A stretch of DNA of 64,000 bases from Bradyrhizobium sp. Arg816 (GCF_029989365.1 NZ_JAPRAQ010000003.1:525084-589083), one strand, 5' to 3'; shown: positions 45,145 through 54,222, counted from the first letter of the stretch. The notes: a model not told the origin generated them from the sequence alone. A program made the numbers and translations.

Positions 45145-45741
45145 ATGCCCAACTCGAAAGCCGAACTCCGTGCCAAGGCCCTCGCGGCGCGCGACGCGCT
45201 GAGCGAGAAGAAGCGCACCGACGCAGCCGCAAAGCTCGCCAAGCGCGGGCTGCCGTTCCCGCTCCTGCCCGGCAGCATCGTCTCCGGCTATTCCCCGATC
45301 CGCAGCGAGATCGATCCGCTGCCGCTGATGAAGGCCCTCGCCGAGGCGGGCGCAAGGCTCGCGCTGCCCTGCGTCACCGCCCGCGGCCAGTCGCTGATCT
45401 TCCGCATCTTCCATCCGAACGACCGCCTGATGCTCGGCCCGCTCGGCATTCCCGAGCCGTCGCCGGCAGCAAGCGAAGTCATCCCCGACGTCATGCTGAC
45501 GCCGCTCGCGGCCTTCGACCGTCTCGGCCATCGCATCGGCTATGGCGCGGGGCACTACGACCACACCTTCGCGCATCTGCGCAAGGCCAAGCAGATCGTC
45601 GGCATCGGGCTTGCTTTTGCAGCGCAGGAGATCAAGGCGGTTCCGGCACTATCGCACGACGTCGCGCTGGATTATGTGCTAACGGAATCGGACGTGTTCG
45701 ATTTCCGGAGTTCTGAAGTTGCGCATTCTCTTCGTGGGTGA
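45145..45741 (+). CDS. 5-formyltetrahydrofolate cyclo-ligase
   Basis: A 198-residue ATP-dependent enzyme converting 5-formyl-THF to 5,10-methenyl-THF. Signatures are KAELRAKALAARDALS at the N-terminus, ISGYSPIRSEIDP-like SGYSPIRSEIDPLPLM, and the substrate loop GHRIGYGAGHYDHTF (family motif RLGxGxGYYD). The linkage to zapA and 6S RNA is the usual one. Its last 23 bases overlap the next gene, which starts at a TTG. Confidence 0.92.
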   Translation: MPNSKAELRAKALAARDALSEKKRTDAAAKLAKRGLPFPLLPGSIVSGYSPIRSEIDPLPLMKALAEAGARLALPCVTARGQSLIFRIFHPNDRLMLGPLGIPEPSPAASEVIPDVMLTPLAAFDRLGHRIGYGAGHYDHTFAHLRKAKQIVGIGLAFAAQEIKAVPALSHDVALDYVLTESDVFDFRSSEVAHSLRG

Positions 45742-46543
45742 TGTCGTCGGCCGTAGCGGCCGCAACGCCATCGCCGAATATCTGCCCGGCATGGTCAAGG
45801 ACTGGTCGCTGGATTTCGTCGTCGTCAACGGCGAGAATTCCGCCGGCGGCTTCGGCATCACGGAAGCGATCTATCAGGAGTTTCTCGATGCCGGGGCCGA
45901 CGCGGTGACGCTCGGCAATCACTCCTGGGACCAGCGTGAAGCCCTGGTGTTCATCGAGCGCGCCGAGCGCCTGGTGCGGCCGGCGAACTACCCGCGCGGC
46001 ACGCCCGGCCGCGGTGCCGCGCTGGTGGAGACCAAGAACGGCAAGCATGCGCTCGTCGTCAATGCGCTCGGCCGCGTCTTCATGACCCCGTTCGACGATC
46101 CCTTTGCTGCGCTCGAGCGCGAGCTTGGTGCCTGTCCGCTCGGCGTTGCCGCCGACGCCATCGTCGTCGACTTCCATTGCGAGGCGACCAGCGAGAAGCA
46201 GGGCATCGGCTTCTTCTGCGACGGCCGCGCCAGCCTCGTCGTCGGGACCCACACCCATGTGCCGACCGCCGACCATCAGATCCTCACGGGCGGCACGGCC
46301 TACATGACCGACGCCGGCATGACCGGCGATTACGATTCCATCATCGGCATGCAGAAGGAAGAACCGCTGCGGCGCTTCACGTCGGGGATTCCCTCAGGCC
46401 GGTTCGAGCCGGCGGCCGGCGTCGCGACGCTGAGCGGCGTTGCGGTGGAGACGGACGATGCCACGGGCCTTGCGCTAAAGATTGCGCCGGTGCGCGTCGG
46501 CGGGCGGCTGGAGCCGGCGACGCCGAAATTCTGGTTGAGCTGA
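45719..46543 (+). CDS. YmdB-like metallophosphoesterase (TIGR00282)
   Basis: A 274-residue phosphodiesterase. RILFVGDVVGRSGR, VVNGENSAGGFGI, GNHSWDQRE and GTHTHVPTADHQIL carry the metal ligands of the YmdB/TIGR00282 group, whose Bacillus member hydrolyses cyclic nucleotides and affects biofilm formation. Translation seems to start at TTG 45719 with GGAG eight bases upstream, inside the 3' end of the cyclo-ligase gene. No ATG exists that would keep the conserved first strand. Likely the second gene of the cyclo-ligase operon. Confidence 0.88.
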   Translation: MRILFVGDVVGRSGRNAIAEYLPGMVKDWSLDFVVVNGENSAGGFGITEAIYQEFLDAGADAVTLGNHSWDQREALVFIERAERLVRPANYPRGTPGRGAALVETKNGKHALVVNALGRVFMTPFDDPFAALERELGACPLGVAADAIVVDFHCEATSEKQGIGFFCDGRASLVVGTHTHVPTADHQILTGGTAYMTDAGMTGDYDSIIGMQKEEPLRRFTSGIPSGRFEPAAGVATLSGVAVETDDATGLALKIAPVRVGGRLEPATPKFWLS

Positions 46544-46560
46544 CGTCTCGCGGTATTGGC

Positions 46561-46722
46561 CACCCTCCCCTGGAGGGGGAGGGTCGCTACGCATGAAGCG
46601 AAGCGGAATGCGTAGCGGGGTGGGGTGACGGTCCCTCCGCGACGAACAGTGCCCGCGTGGAGAGATCACCCCACCCCGCTCGCGCTTCGCGCGATCGACC
46701 CTGCCCCTCCAGGGGAGGGTAA
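46561..46722. repeat. Family G palindromic repeat (CCCTCCCCTGGAGGGGGAGGG...)
   Basis: ACCCTCCCCTGGAGG with AGCGGGGTGGGGTGA at the left, and GATCACCCCACCCCGCTCGC with CCCCTCCAGGGGAGGGT at the right, form a long inverted repeat between the convergent YmdB-like and COG0523 genes. A second copy is at 49063-49246. Confidence 0.85.
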
Positions 46723-46750
46723 GAGCAGCGTCGCTCATTTCAAACGAGCC

Positions 46751-47818
46751 TCACGCCGCGGCGCGAACCGCCTGCCAGAGGTCCAACACTTCCGCACGCG
46801 CGATCCCGCGCGTGATGAAGACGATGCGCGAGCGGCGATCGCTGTCGGGCCAGCCACCAAGCGCGACCGGCGGATGGAAGACGTGATGCACGCCATGGAT
46901 CACGATCGGCGCCGGTTCGTCACGGAGATTGAGGATCCCCTTCACCCGCAGCAGATCCTGGCCGCGCGCGTTGCGTAAATGCGCGAGCCAGTGCGTCACG
47001 GCCATCCAGTCGAGCGGCTCGTCGAACGCCAGCATGAAGCTCGCGATCGACGCATCGTGATCATGATGGCCATGATCATGGTGCGCGTGATGATCATGAT
47101 ACGCATGATCGGCGTGCACATGCGGCTCCGCGAAAGCCCGCTCGTTGAGCCAGCGTTTAACGTCTATCCTTTTCAGCTCGGGATCGATCAGGCCGGCGCC
47201 GAATAGCTGCGCGGGATCGATCTCGCCGTGACTGACGCTTTCGATTCTGGCGCCGGGATTGAGCCGCCGCAGGCGCAGCTCAAGCGCCGCGATGTCCTCG
47301 ACCAGGTCGCTCTTGGTGATCAACAGCCGGTCGGCCAGCGCCACCTGTTTCACCGCCTCAAACTGCCGATCGAGCTGATGCGGCGCGTTGACCGCATCGA
47401 CCGTGGTCACGACCGTGTCGAGCCGCAAGAAGTGCGAGACGAGTGGGTTGTTGAGCAGGAGCTGCACGATCGGCGCTGGGTCGGCGAGCCCGGTGGTCTC
47501 GACCAGGATGCGGCGGAACGGCGGAATCTCGCCACGGTCCCGCTTCACCAGAAGGTCCCGCAGCGTCTGCTCCAGGTCGCTGCGGATGGTGCAGCAGATG
47601 CATCCGCTCGCCAGCACGGCGACTTCGCCATCGACGCGCTCGACCAGAAGATGATCGAGACTGACCTCGCCATACTCGTTGATGATGACGGCGCTGTCTT
47701 TCATGTCGTCGTGGCGCAGCAGGCGATTGAGCAGCGTGGTCTTGCCGCTGCCGAGAAAGCCGGTGATCAGCGAAACCGGAAGTCGCTGCGCGGATTTATC
47801 GCTTTCGAACAGGCCCAT
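46751..47818 (-). CDS. COG0523 (CobW/ZNG-like) metal chaperone GTPase
   Basis: A 355-residue G3E GTPase. Walker A is GFLGSGKTTLLN, the metal-binding motif GCICCTI (CxCC) is at about residues 70-76, the nucleotide motif TKSD is present, and a histidine-rich stretch of about 25 residues (about 243-267, HVHADHAYHDHHAHHD and more) sits before the C-terminal CobW domain. Family members deliver zinc, cobalt or nickel to client proteins. The His loop and lack of cob genes nearby favour zinc or another divalent metal rather than cobalamin synthesis. No Zur box was recognised upstream. Confidence 0.9.
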   Translation of the reverse strand: MGLFESDKSAQRLPVSLITGFLGSGKTTLLNRLLRHDDMKDSAVIINEYGEVSLDHLLVERVDGEVAVLASGCICCTIRSDLEQTLRDLLVKRDRGEIPPFRRILVETTGLADPAPIVQLLLNNPLVSHFLRLDTVVTTVDAVNAPHQLDRQFEAVKQVALADRLLITKSDLVEDIAALELRLRRLNPGARIESVSHGEIDPAQLFGAGLIDPELKRIDVKRWLNERAFAEPHVHADHAYHDHHAHHDHGHHDHDASIASFMLAFDEPLDWMAVTHWLAHLRNARGQDLLRVKGILNLRDEPAPIVIHGVHHVFHPPVALGGWPDSDRRSRIVFITRGIARAEVLDLWQAVRAAA

Positions 47819-47901
47819 GGGAAGCTCTCGCGTCGACCGTCTTATTTTTGTCGCTGGACAACAGCGTAGCGGAGGAGGAGGTTAGCGGAAACAATTTCAG
47901 A

Positions 47902-47919
47902 GTCAGACTTTGTTCTGAC
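47902..47919. promoter_or_regulatory. Small inverted repeat before the cyclase gene
   Basis: GTCAGA-CTTTGT-TCTGAC is a perfect 6-bp inverted repeat 20 bases before the ATG of the cyclase gene, overlapping its leader. It could be an operator or a small mRNA hairpin next to the GGGAGG ribosome site. Confidence 0.3.
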
Positions 47920-47938
47920 CACAACCTGGGAGGGTGCA

Positions 47939-49036
47939 ATGTCTAACGAGATCAATGACGTAGATCAAGACGGCGGCGGCTCCACGACGGATCGCCGGAC
48001 CTTGCTCCGCACCGCGGGCATCGCCGGCGTTGCTGGAGCCGCGCTCGCCGGCTCGATGCATGGCAAGTTCTCGCTTGCACCGATCAGCGAGGCCCAGGCG
48101 CAGACTGCAACCTCCATGCCCAAGGGCACCGACAAGCCCTGGTGGCCATCGAAATGGGGCAAGGACGACGAGTGCGGTGCATCAAATCATATCACGCCCG
48201 AAAAAGTCCTCGACGCCGCGAAATGGATCAAGGACGGCAAGATCTACAAGATTGGCCGCGTCTACGAAGGCGCCATGCCGCTGTTCGGACCGCGCGCGTT
48301 CACGCTGCGCATTCCCGGCAGCCCGACCGGCGGCCCGTTCGGTGACAACAAGATGGTCTATCACGACGAATTCCTGACCACCGAGATCGGCCAGACCGGC
48401 ACACAGTTCGATGGCCTTGGCCATATCGGAATCCAGCTGGGCAGGGACGGCGACAAGAACGAGATGCGGTTCTACAACGGTTTCACCGCCCAGGAGATCA
48501 GCGACGCCTATGGTCTGAAGAAGCTCGGCGTCGAGAAGCTGAAGCCGCTGTTCACCCGAGCGCATCTCGTCGACATGGTCGCGCTGAAGGGCGGGATGAT
48601 GGACGCCGGCCAGGAAATCTCGGCGGCCGACATCAAGGCCGCGCTGGCGAAGCAGAACATTCCCGAGAGCGACATCAAGCCGGGCGATGCGATCATGTTC
48701 CACACCGGCTGGGGCTCGCTGTGGATGAAGAACAACGATCGCTTCAACAGCGGCGAGCCGGGCATCGGCCTCGATGCTGCGAAGTGGGTGGTCGAAAAGG
48801 ATCTTGCGCTGACCGGCGCAGACACCTGGGCGGTCGAGGTCGTGCCCAATCCCGACAAGTCGCTCGCTTTCGTGGTCCACTCCGAGCTGCAGACCAAGCA
48901 TGGCATCCACAACCACGAGAATCTGATCTTCGACGATCTGATCGCCGACAAGAAGTACCAGTTCGTCTATTGCTTCGCGCCGGCCCCGATCAAGGGCGCC
49001 ACGGGCAGCAATGGATGTCCGATCGCGATTACGTGA
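47939..49036 (+). CDS. Tat-exported cyclase family protein
   Basis: A 365-residue protein with a twin-arginine signal (TTDRRTLLRTAGIAGVAGAAL, cleavage near AQAQ) and a cyclase/kynurenine formamidase-like fold (PF04199). The family metal motif HxGTHxDxxxH reads GQTGTQFDGLGH, so two of the usual histidine ligands are glutamine while the aspartate and last histidine are kept. HTGWG and ADTWAVEVVPNPD fit the rest of the fold. It may hydrolyse a cyclic amide or ester in the periplasm with altered metal binding. GGGAGG precedes the ATG. Confidence 0.85.
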   Translation: MSNEINDVDQDGGGSTTDRRTLLRTAGIAGVAGAALAGSMHGKFSLAPISEAQAQTATSMPKGTDKPWWPSKWGKDDECGASNHITPEKVLDAAKWIKDGKIYKIGRVYEGAMPLFGPRAFTLRIPGSPTGGPFGDNKMVYHDEFLTTEIGQTGTQFDGLGHIGIQLGRDGDKNEMRFYNGFTAQEISDAYGLKKLGVEKLKPLFTRAHLVDMVALKGGMMDAGQEISAADIKAALAKQNIPESDIKPGDAIMFHTGWGSLWMKNNDRFNSGEPGIGLDAAKWVVEKDLALTGADTWAVEVVPNPDKSLAFVVHSELQTKHGIHNHENLIFDDLIADKKYQFVYCFAPAPIKGATGSNGCPIAIT

Positions 49037-49062
49037 CAGCCTTGTAAGGGGATGCGCGATGC

Positions 49063-49246
49063 GACCCTCCCCTGGAGGGGGAGGGTCGATCGCGCAAAGC
49101 GCGAGCGGGGTGGGGTGATCTCTCCCCACGGGCAGTGTTCGAGGTGGAGAGACTGTCACCCCACCCCGGCCCACATTTCGCTGCGCTCAATACGAGCCGA
49201 CCCACGGACGAGCTACGCTCGTCCCGGACCCCTCCAGGGGAGAGTA
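49063..49246. repeat. Family G palindromic repeat
   Basis: Second copy of the element at 46561-46722: ACCCTCCCCTGGAGGGGGAGGG with AGCGGGGTGGGGTGATCTC at the left, and CACCCCACCCCGG ... CCCCTCCAGGGGAGAGT at the right. It lies between the convergent cyclase and cytochrome genes. Confidence 0.85.
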
Positions 49247-49255
49247 AGAGAAGAC

Positions 49256-50599
49256 CTACTCCGCCGTCTGCTCCCGCAGCTCCGCGACGTCCTTTGCCGT
49301 CAGCTTCGAGCCCTTGGTGCCGAACCGTGCCGTGACGTAGTTCGCCACCGCCGCAATCTCGTCGTCGCTATACGCATCGCCGAACGCCGGCATCGAGAGC
49401 GCGCCGTCCGGCGTATGCCGCTTGGTGCCCGAGAGCACGATCTGCGCGACGTTGGTGGCGGCGGGGTCGTTGACGGCCCAGGTGCCGGTCAGCGTCGCCA
49501 TCGGCGAGACCGGGCTCTCGCCGCTCCAGCCGTGGCAGCTGGCGCAGGCGCTCGCGAACACCTGCTTGCCGCGGGCGTTCGCCGTCACGCCGTCCTTGTG
49601 CGAAGCGGGCGCGACCGGCGCCGTGGTCGCAGGCAGGTCGGGCGAGGCCACCGGCGGCACGCTGCGCAGATAGGTGACGACCGCGCGGATGTCTTCAGGA
49701 GCGAACTGGCTGAAGCTGTGGTCGACCGCTTCGCCCATCGGACCCGAGGCCGAGCCGTGGCCCGGTGCGTGGCCGAGCGAGAGATACGAGATCAGGTCCT
49801 CGTCGCGCCAATTGCCGAGGCCGGTGGCCTTGTCGGAGGAGATGTTGAAGGCGCGCCAGCCGGCCGTGATCGCGCCGCCGAACTTCTTGCGGTTGTCGAG
49901 CGCAAAGCCGAGATTGCGCGGCGTGTGGCACTCGCCGCAATGCGCCAGCGCTTCGGCGAGATACGCGCCTCTGTTCCACTCCAGGCTCTTCGAGGTATCC
50001 GGCGTAAAGCGCGTGTCCGGATTGAACACGGCCGACCAGAAGATCATCGCCCAGCGCTGGTTGAACGGGAATGACAGCGTGTTGTCGGGCGCTTTCGCGC
50101 GCACAGCCGGCAGGCTGAACAGATAGGCCTTCACCGCCAGCACGTCATCGTCCGTCATGTAGGTGTAGGACGTGTAGGGCATGGCCGGATAGAGCCGCGC
50201 GCCGTCATGACGCGTGCCGCGCTGGACCGCGTTGAGGAAATCCTGGTCGCTGTAATTGCCGATGCCGGTGTCCTTGTCCGGCGTGATGTTGGTCGAATAG
50301 AGCGTGCCGAACGGCAGCTTGAAGCCGAGCCCGCCGGAATATTCCTTCCCGCCGGGACTGGTGTGGCAGACCATGCAGTCGGCCGCCTTCGCGAGATACT
50401 CGCCGCGTTCGACCAGGCTTGCTTTCTCCAGCTTGGCCGGTACGCCGGTTGGCTTGCCTGCGCGATAATCCGCCAGCGCCACTTTGGTGCCGCCGGCGAA
50501 GTCGAGCGGGCCGGGCCCGCGGATGATCCAGACGCCGAGCGCCGCCACCACGATGGCGATCACGACCAGGCTTGTGAGGATACGCACCTTGCCGCTCAT
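49256..50599 (-). CDS. Tri-heme cytochrome c subunit of a molybdenum hydroxylase
   Basis: A 447-residue membrane-anchored cytochrome. It has one N-terminal helix (about residues 7-25) and three CxxCH heme sites (CMVCH, CGECH, CASCH), each with a downstream methionine region, as in the cytochrome subunits of acetic acid bacterial alcohol and aldehyde dehydrogenases. It accepts electrons from the upstream 2Fe-2S/molybdopterin pair and passes them to the respiratory chain. Its start at 50599 overlaps the stop of the molybdopterin gene by 4 bases (ATGA), so translation is coupled. A much longer in-frame reading upstream overlaps that gene and is rejected. Confidence 0.93.
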   Translation of the reverse strand: MSGKVRILTSLVVIAIVVAALGVWIIRGPGPLDFAGGTKVALADYRAGKPTGVPAKLEKASLVERGEYLAKAADCMVCHTSPGGKEYSGGLGFKLPFGTLYSTNITPDKDTGIGNYSDQDFLNAVQRGTRHDGARLYPAMPYTSYTYMTDDDVLAVKAYLFSLPAVRAKAPDNTLSFPFNQRWAMIFWSAVFNPDTRFTPDTSKSLEWNRGAYLAEALAHCGECHTPRNLGFALDNRKKFGGAITAGWRAFNISSDKATGLGNWRDEDLISYLSLGHAPGHGSASGPMGEAVDHSFSQFAPEDIRAVVTYLRSVPPVASPDLPATTAPVAPASHKDGVTANARGKQVFASACASCHGWSGESPVSPMATLTGTWAVNDPAATNVAQIVLSGTKRHTPDGALSMPAFGDAYSDDEIAAVANYVTARFGTKGSKLTAKDVAELREQTAE

Positions 50600-52764
50600 G
50601 CCTTCTTCCCCGCAGCCAGAAGTTTCCGGTCGATCGGCAGGCACCGCAGCGCCACGCCGGTTGCGGCGTAAATCGCGTTGCGCAGCGCCGGTGGTCCGCC
50701 ATTGACGCCGGCTTCGCCGATGCCGCCCGGCGCCTCGCCGCTCTTGACCACGATGACCTCGATCTTCGGCGTCTCGTTGATGCGCATCATGCGGTAGTCG
50801 TGGAAGTTCGACTGCTGCACGCGGCCCTTGTCGATGGTGATCTCGCCATAGAGCGCAGCGGTGAGGCCGAAGATCAGTCCGCCCTCGATCTGCGCCTTGA
50901 TCGTATCGGGGTTGACCGCAATGCCGGTGTCGACCACCGAGGTGATGCGGCGCAGCGTGACCTCGCCGATGTCGTCGATCTCCGCTTCCACGACAGTTGC
51001 AAGGAAGCTCGCAAACGACGGCTGCAGGCAGACGCCGCGGCCAACGCGGGCCGGCAGCGGTTGGCCCCAGCCGGATTTCTCCGCGGCGAGGTTGAGCACC
51101 GCGAGCGCGCGCGGAGTCTTGGTCAGCATCGACCTTCGGAACTCGACCGGATCCTTGCCGGCCTTGCGCGCAAGTTCGTCCAGCGCGCATTCGAATGCGA
51201 ACACGTTGTTGTTCGGGCCGACGCCGCGCCAGAAGCCGGTCGGCACCGCCGGTGGCTCGGCACGGACATATTCGACGTGGAAGTTGGGAAAATCGTAGGG
51301 CGTTTCAACGGCGGCATCGACCGCGTCGATGTCGACGCCCTTCTGGAACGCCGGCGGCAACCAGCGCGCAATCACCGCCGAGCCGGCAATCTTGTACTTC
51401 CAGGCCGCCACCTTGCCGTCGACCAGGGTCGCATTGACCTGGTCGCGATAGACCGGGCGGTAGACGTCGTGCTGGATGTCCTCCTCGCGGGTCCAGATCA
51501 CCTTGACGGGATAGTCGACCTGCTTGGCGATCTTCACCGCCGTGATCACCATGTCCGGCTCGAGCTTGCGGCCGAAGCCGCCGCCGAGCAGGTGGTTGTT
51601 GACGATCACCTTGTCGACGGGAAGGCCCGCTGCTTTCGCCGCCTCCGACTGCACGCGCGTCATGATCTGCGTGCCGGTCCAGATCTCGCAGGCATCCGGC
51701 CTGACGTGGACGGTGGCGTTGATCGGCTCCATCGAGGCATGCGCGAGGAACGGCAGTTCGAAGCTCGCCTCGAACTTGTCGCCACTCGCAAGACCCTTGG
51801 CGATGTCGCCGACCGATTTCGCGACCGCGCCATCCTTCTCGCTGGCTGCGCGCAGATCCTGCCAGATGTCCTTTGTGCTGAGCTTTGCGTTCGGTCCCTC
51901 GTTCCACTCGATCTTGAGCGCGTCCAGCCCCTTCTTCGCGGCCCACATGTGGTCGCCGATCACCGCAACGGTGTCCTCGAGCACCACGACCTTGCGCACG
52001 CCCGGGATTTTCGTCGCCGCGCTGTCGTCGACCTTGCCGACCTTGCCGCCGAACACCGGGCAGACGGCCACCGTCGCGATCTTCATGTTGGGCAGGATCG
52101 CATCGATGCCGTAGACGACCTTGCCGTTGATCTTGTCAGGCGTGTCGAGCCGCTTCAGCGGCTGGCCGATGATGACGAAGTCCTTGGGGTCCTTGAGCAC
52201 GACGTCCTTCGGCGGCGTCTGACCCTGCGCGGCCAGCGCCAGTGCGCCATAGCCGAGCTTGCGGCCGCTTGCCGTATGCACGACCTCGCCCTTTGCGGCC
52301 GTGCAGCTTGCAGGGTCGACCTGCCATTGTGTTGCGGCGGCCTGCACCAGCATCGCCCGCGCGCCGGCACCCGCTTCGCGTAGCGGCTTCCACCAGGCGC
52401 GGATCGAGGTCGAACCACCCGTCGCCTGCAGGCCGAAGGCGGGATTGGCGTAGAACTTGTCGTTCGGCGGCGCATGCAACACCGCAACCTTTGCCCAATC
52501 GGCGTCGAGCTCTTCGGCCAGAACCATCGAGATCGCGGTGTAGATGCCCTGGCCCATCTCCACCTGCGGCATGATCAGTGTGGTCTGGCCGGTCTCGTCG
52601 ATACGGATGAAGGCGTTGGGCGCGAACTTGCCGTCGGTCGTATCCTTCGGCTGCTCCGGCTCATTGACCGCGGCCCGCAGCGGCAGGCGAAAGGCGAGCA
52701 CGAAACCGGTGGCGAGACCGCCGGTCATAAGCGTGCGGCGGGAGAGGCTGTTGTGTGCATTCAT
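50596..52764 (-). CDS. Molybdopterin-binding large subunit (isoquinoline 1-oxidoreductase beta-like)
   Basis: A 722-residue protein of the xanthine oxidase family. A twin-arginine signal (LSRRTLMTGGLATGF) shows export to the periplasm. Molybdopterin-binding regions include PQVEMGQGIYTAISMVLAEEL, GGFGRKLEPD and the catalytic-glutamate block PGGIGEAGVNGGPPAL. The architecture is that of IorB/aldehyde oxidase subunits, which hydroxylate N-heterocycles or oxidise aldehydes. It is encoded between the 2Fe-2S subunit (8 bases upstream) and the cytochrome c. The actual substrate is unknown. Confidence 0.92.
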   Translation of the reverse strand: MNAHNSLSRRTLMTGGLATGFVLAFRLPLRAAVNEPEQPKDTTDGKFAPNAFIRIDETGQTTLIMPQVEMGQGIYTAISMVLAEELDADWAKVAVLHAPPNDKFYANPAFGLQATGGSTSIRAWWKPLREAGAGARAMLVQAAATQWQVDPASCTAAKGEVVHTASGRKLGYGALALAAQGQTPPKDVVLKDPKDFVIIGQPLKRLDTPDKINGKVVYGIDAILPNMKIATVAVCPVFGGKVGKVDDSAATKIPGVRKVVVLEDTVAVIGDHMWAAKKGLDALKIEWNEGPNAKLSTKDIWQDLRAASEKDGAVAKSVGDIAKGLASGDKFEASFELPFLAHASMEPINATVHVRPDACEIWTGTQIMTRVQSEAAKAAGLPVDKVIVNNHLLGGGFGRKLEPDMVITAVKIAKQVDYPVKVIWTREEDIQHDVYRPVYRDQVNATLVDGKVAAWKYKIAGSAVIARWLPPAFQKGVDIDAVDAAVETPYDFPNFHVEYVRAEPPAVPTGFWRGVGPNNNVFAFECALDELARKAGKDPVEFRRSMLTKTPRALAVLNLAAEKSGWGQPLPARVGRGVCLQPSFASFLATVVEAEIDDIGEVTLRRITSVVDTGIAVNPDTIKAQIEGGLIFGLTAALYGEITIDKGRVQQSNFHDYRMMRINETPKIEVIVVKSGEAPGGIGEAGVNGGPPALRNAIYAATGVALRCLPIDRKLLAAGKKA

Positions 52765-52772
52765 GGCGGACC

Positions 52773-53237
52773 TCAGGACTGACGGCCGTTGGCGGCCTGC
52801 TTGATGGCCTCGCGGATGCGCACATAGGTGCCGCAGCGGCAGATGTTGCCGGCCATCGCGGCGTCGATGTCGGAATCATCCGGATGCGAGGTGGTTGCCA
52901 GCAACGCGGCGGCCGCCATGATCTGGCCGGACTGGCAATAGCCGCACTGGATCACCTCGAGATCGAGCCAGGCCTTCTGCACCTTCGCACCCGACGGCGT
53001 GTTGCCGACGGCCTCGATGGTGGTGATGGCGCGGTTCGCGACCGCGCTGACCGGCAGCACGCAGGAGCGCACGGCCTTGCCGTCGACATGCACCGTGCAG
53101 GCGCCGCATTGCGCGATGCCGCAGCCGAATTTGGTGCCGGTCATTCCGAGGATGTCGCGCAGCACCCACAGCAGCGGCATTTCCGGCGGCGCGTCGAACG
53201 ATTTGGTTTCGCCGTTGATGGTGAGAGTTGTTGCCAT
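52773..53237 (-). CDS. 2Fe-2S small subunit (isoquinoline 1-oxidoreductase alpha-like)
   Basis: A 154-residue iron-sulfur subunit with two 2Fe-2S clusters: the plant-ferredoxin type [22 protein letters not shown] at about residues 40-61 (in part) and the helical type CGYCQSGQ ... NICRCGTY. It passes electrons from the molybdenum centre to the cytochrome c. No signal peptide is present, so it presumably travels with the Tat-exported large subunit. The start at 53237 has AAGGGG six bases ahead; an ATG two codons earlier is too close to that site. First gene of the operon. Confidence 0.93.
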   Translation of the reverse strand: MATTLTINGETKSFDAPPEMPLLWVLRDILGMTGTKFGCGIAQCGACTVHVDGKAVRSCVLPVSAVANRAITTIEAVGNTPSGAKVQKAWLDLEVIQCGYCQSGQIMAAAALLATTSHPDDSDIDAAMAGNICRCGTYVRIREAIKQAANGRQS

Positions 53238-53841
53238 AAGCATCCCCTTGCTCGCTTGATCGCTTACGGCGATCTAGTCGGCGAATTCGTGCGCGACAAT
53301 AATCATACCGATGCGAAACGATGAAGCGCCAGAATTTCTGGCGATGCATATTTGCGCTGCCGGCGCGTCAGGCCATGACGTTCACGAATTTGTGCGGCGA
53401 TCTCTGCAACGGAATTGGGCTAATTGATATGATAAGCGTCATGTTTTGACGCATTTTCGTCGCAGCACCGTTGATCGCCGCAGATGATCGTGCGAATGCG
53501 GAAATTCATGCGATGACGAAATTCGTGCGATTGGGAAAGTCGGGCGGCGGCGAGCGCGTCCGACATCGTTGCGCCCTCTGCCCTTGTGGGAGAAGGCCGG
53601 ACACAGTCACGGAGGAAACGTCGCCTTGCTCGCCTGCGAAGCGCTCGAACACACGCCAAGAAGCTGGCACGCTGTCAGGCCGACATCGGACGTGACCGCG
53701 CATGTCCGCTTATCGGTTCGCACGTCGCAGCACGTAATCCGGCTTGACGTAAACGAAGCGCGCTGCCGCGAACAGGCGCGAAAGTCCTCGCCAACGATGG
53801 GCGAGATGCAGGATCGCTAAGTCATTCGTATCGCGTATTGT
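53238..53841. other. Gene-poor interval upstream of the hydroxylase operon
   Basis: 604 bp with no convincing gene. The left 180 bp is AT-richer and should hold the operon promoter. The right part has only short overlapping frames with arginine-rich or cysteine-poor translations typical of noncoding DNA. No tRNA, repeat pair or terminator was recognised. Confidence 0.5.
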
Positions 53842-54222
53842 TCAGTCGTGTGCAGTGTTGGAGCTGGAGATCCTAGCACGCCATCGCTCTTCAAACGTGT
53901 CAGGGCCCTCTTTCAGGGCCAACGCTTGTGCATCGAAAGGATTGCCGGGCTTGTTGGCGATGAGAATGCCTGCAGCTTCTCCGCGAGAACCAGGTTGGGG
54001 ACGCCGCTCTGTAGGCCATTCCAGCAATGCTTTCGATAGCATCGGTTTGCCCGCGTACCAGCATTTCCGTCCGTCGATGAGACGGTAGGACCACCATTGC
54101 CCTTGCGGATTTGGCGGCATTGCAGCGCTGCATTGTTGCTTGGCATGCAGGCTGGTCATTTCGAGCGATGAGAGCGCAACAATGCCAACGGTTAAAGAAA
54201 ACGCTTGAAGTGGTTTGTTCAT
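53842..54222 (-). CDS. Small secreted hypothetical protein
   Basis: A 126-residue protein with a signal peptide (LQAFSLTVGIVALSSLEMTSLHA). The mature part begins KQQCSAAMPPNP and has the conserved-looking block QWWSYRLIDGRKCWYAGKP, two cysteines likely to pair, and a hydrophilic C-terminus. The W-S-Y-R-x-I-D-G-R-K-C-W-Y pattern recurs in many small secreted proteins of rhizobia, with no known function. Its ATG overlaps the TGA of the tiny upstream gene (ATGA), indicating translational coupling. Confidence 0.72.
   Translation of the reverse strand: MNKPLQAFSLTVGIVALSSLEMTSLHAKQQCSAAMPPNPQGQWWSYRLIDGRKCWYAGKPMLSKALLEWPTERRPQPGSRGEAAGILIANKPGNPFDAQALALKEGPDTFEERWRARISSSNTAHD

Noticed and set aside
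50600..51190. Long N-terminal extension of the cytochrome c frame
   Set aside because: It lies entirely over the molybdopterin subunit gene in another frame and is arginine- and glycine-rich; the membrane anchor begins at 50599.
53420..53703. Overlapping frames of 65-79 codons upstream of the hydroxylase operon
   Set aside because: Composition is arginine-rich, no ribosome site is seen and frames overlap on both strands; treated as noncoding.
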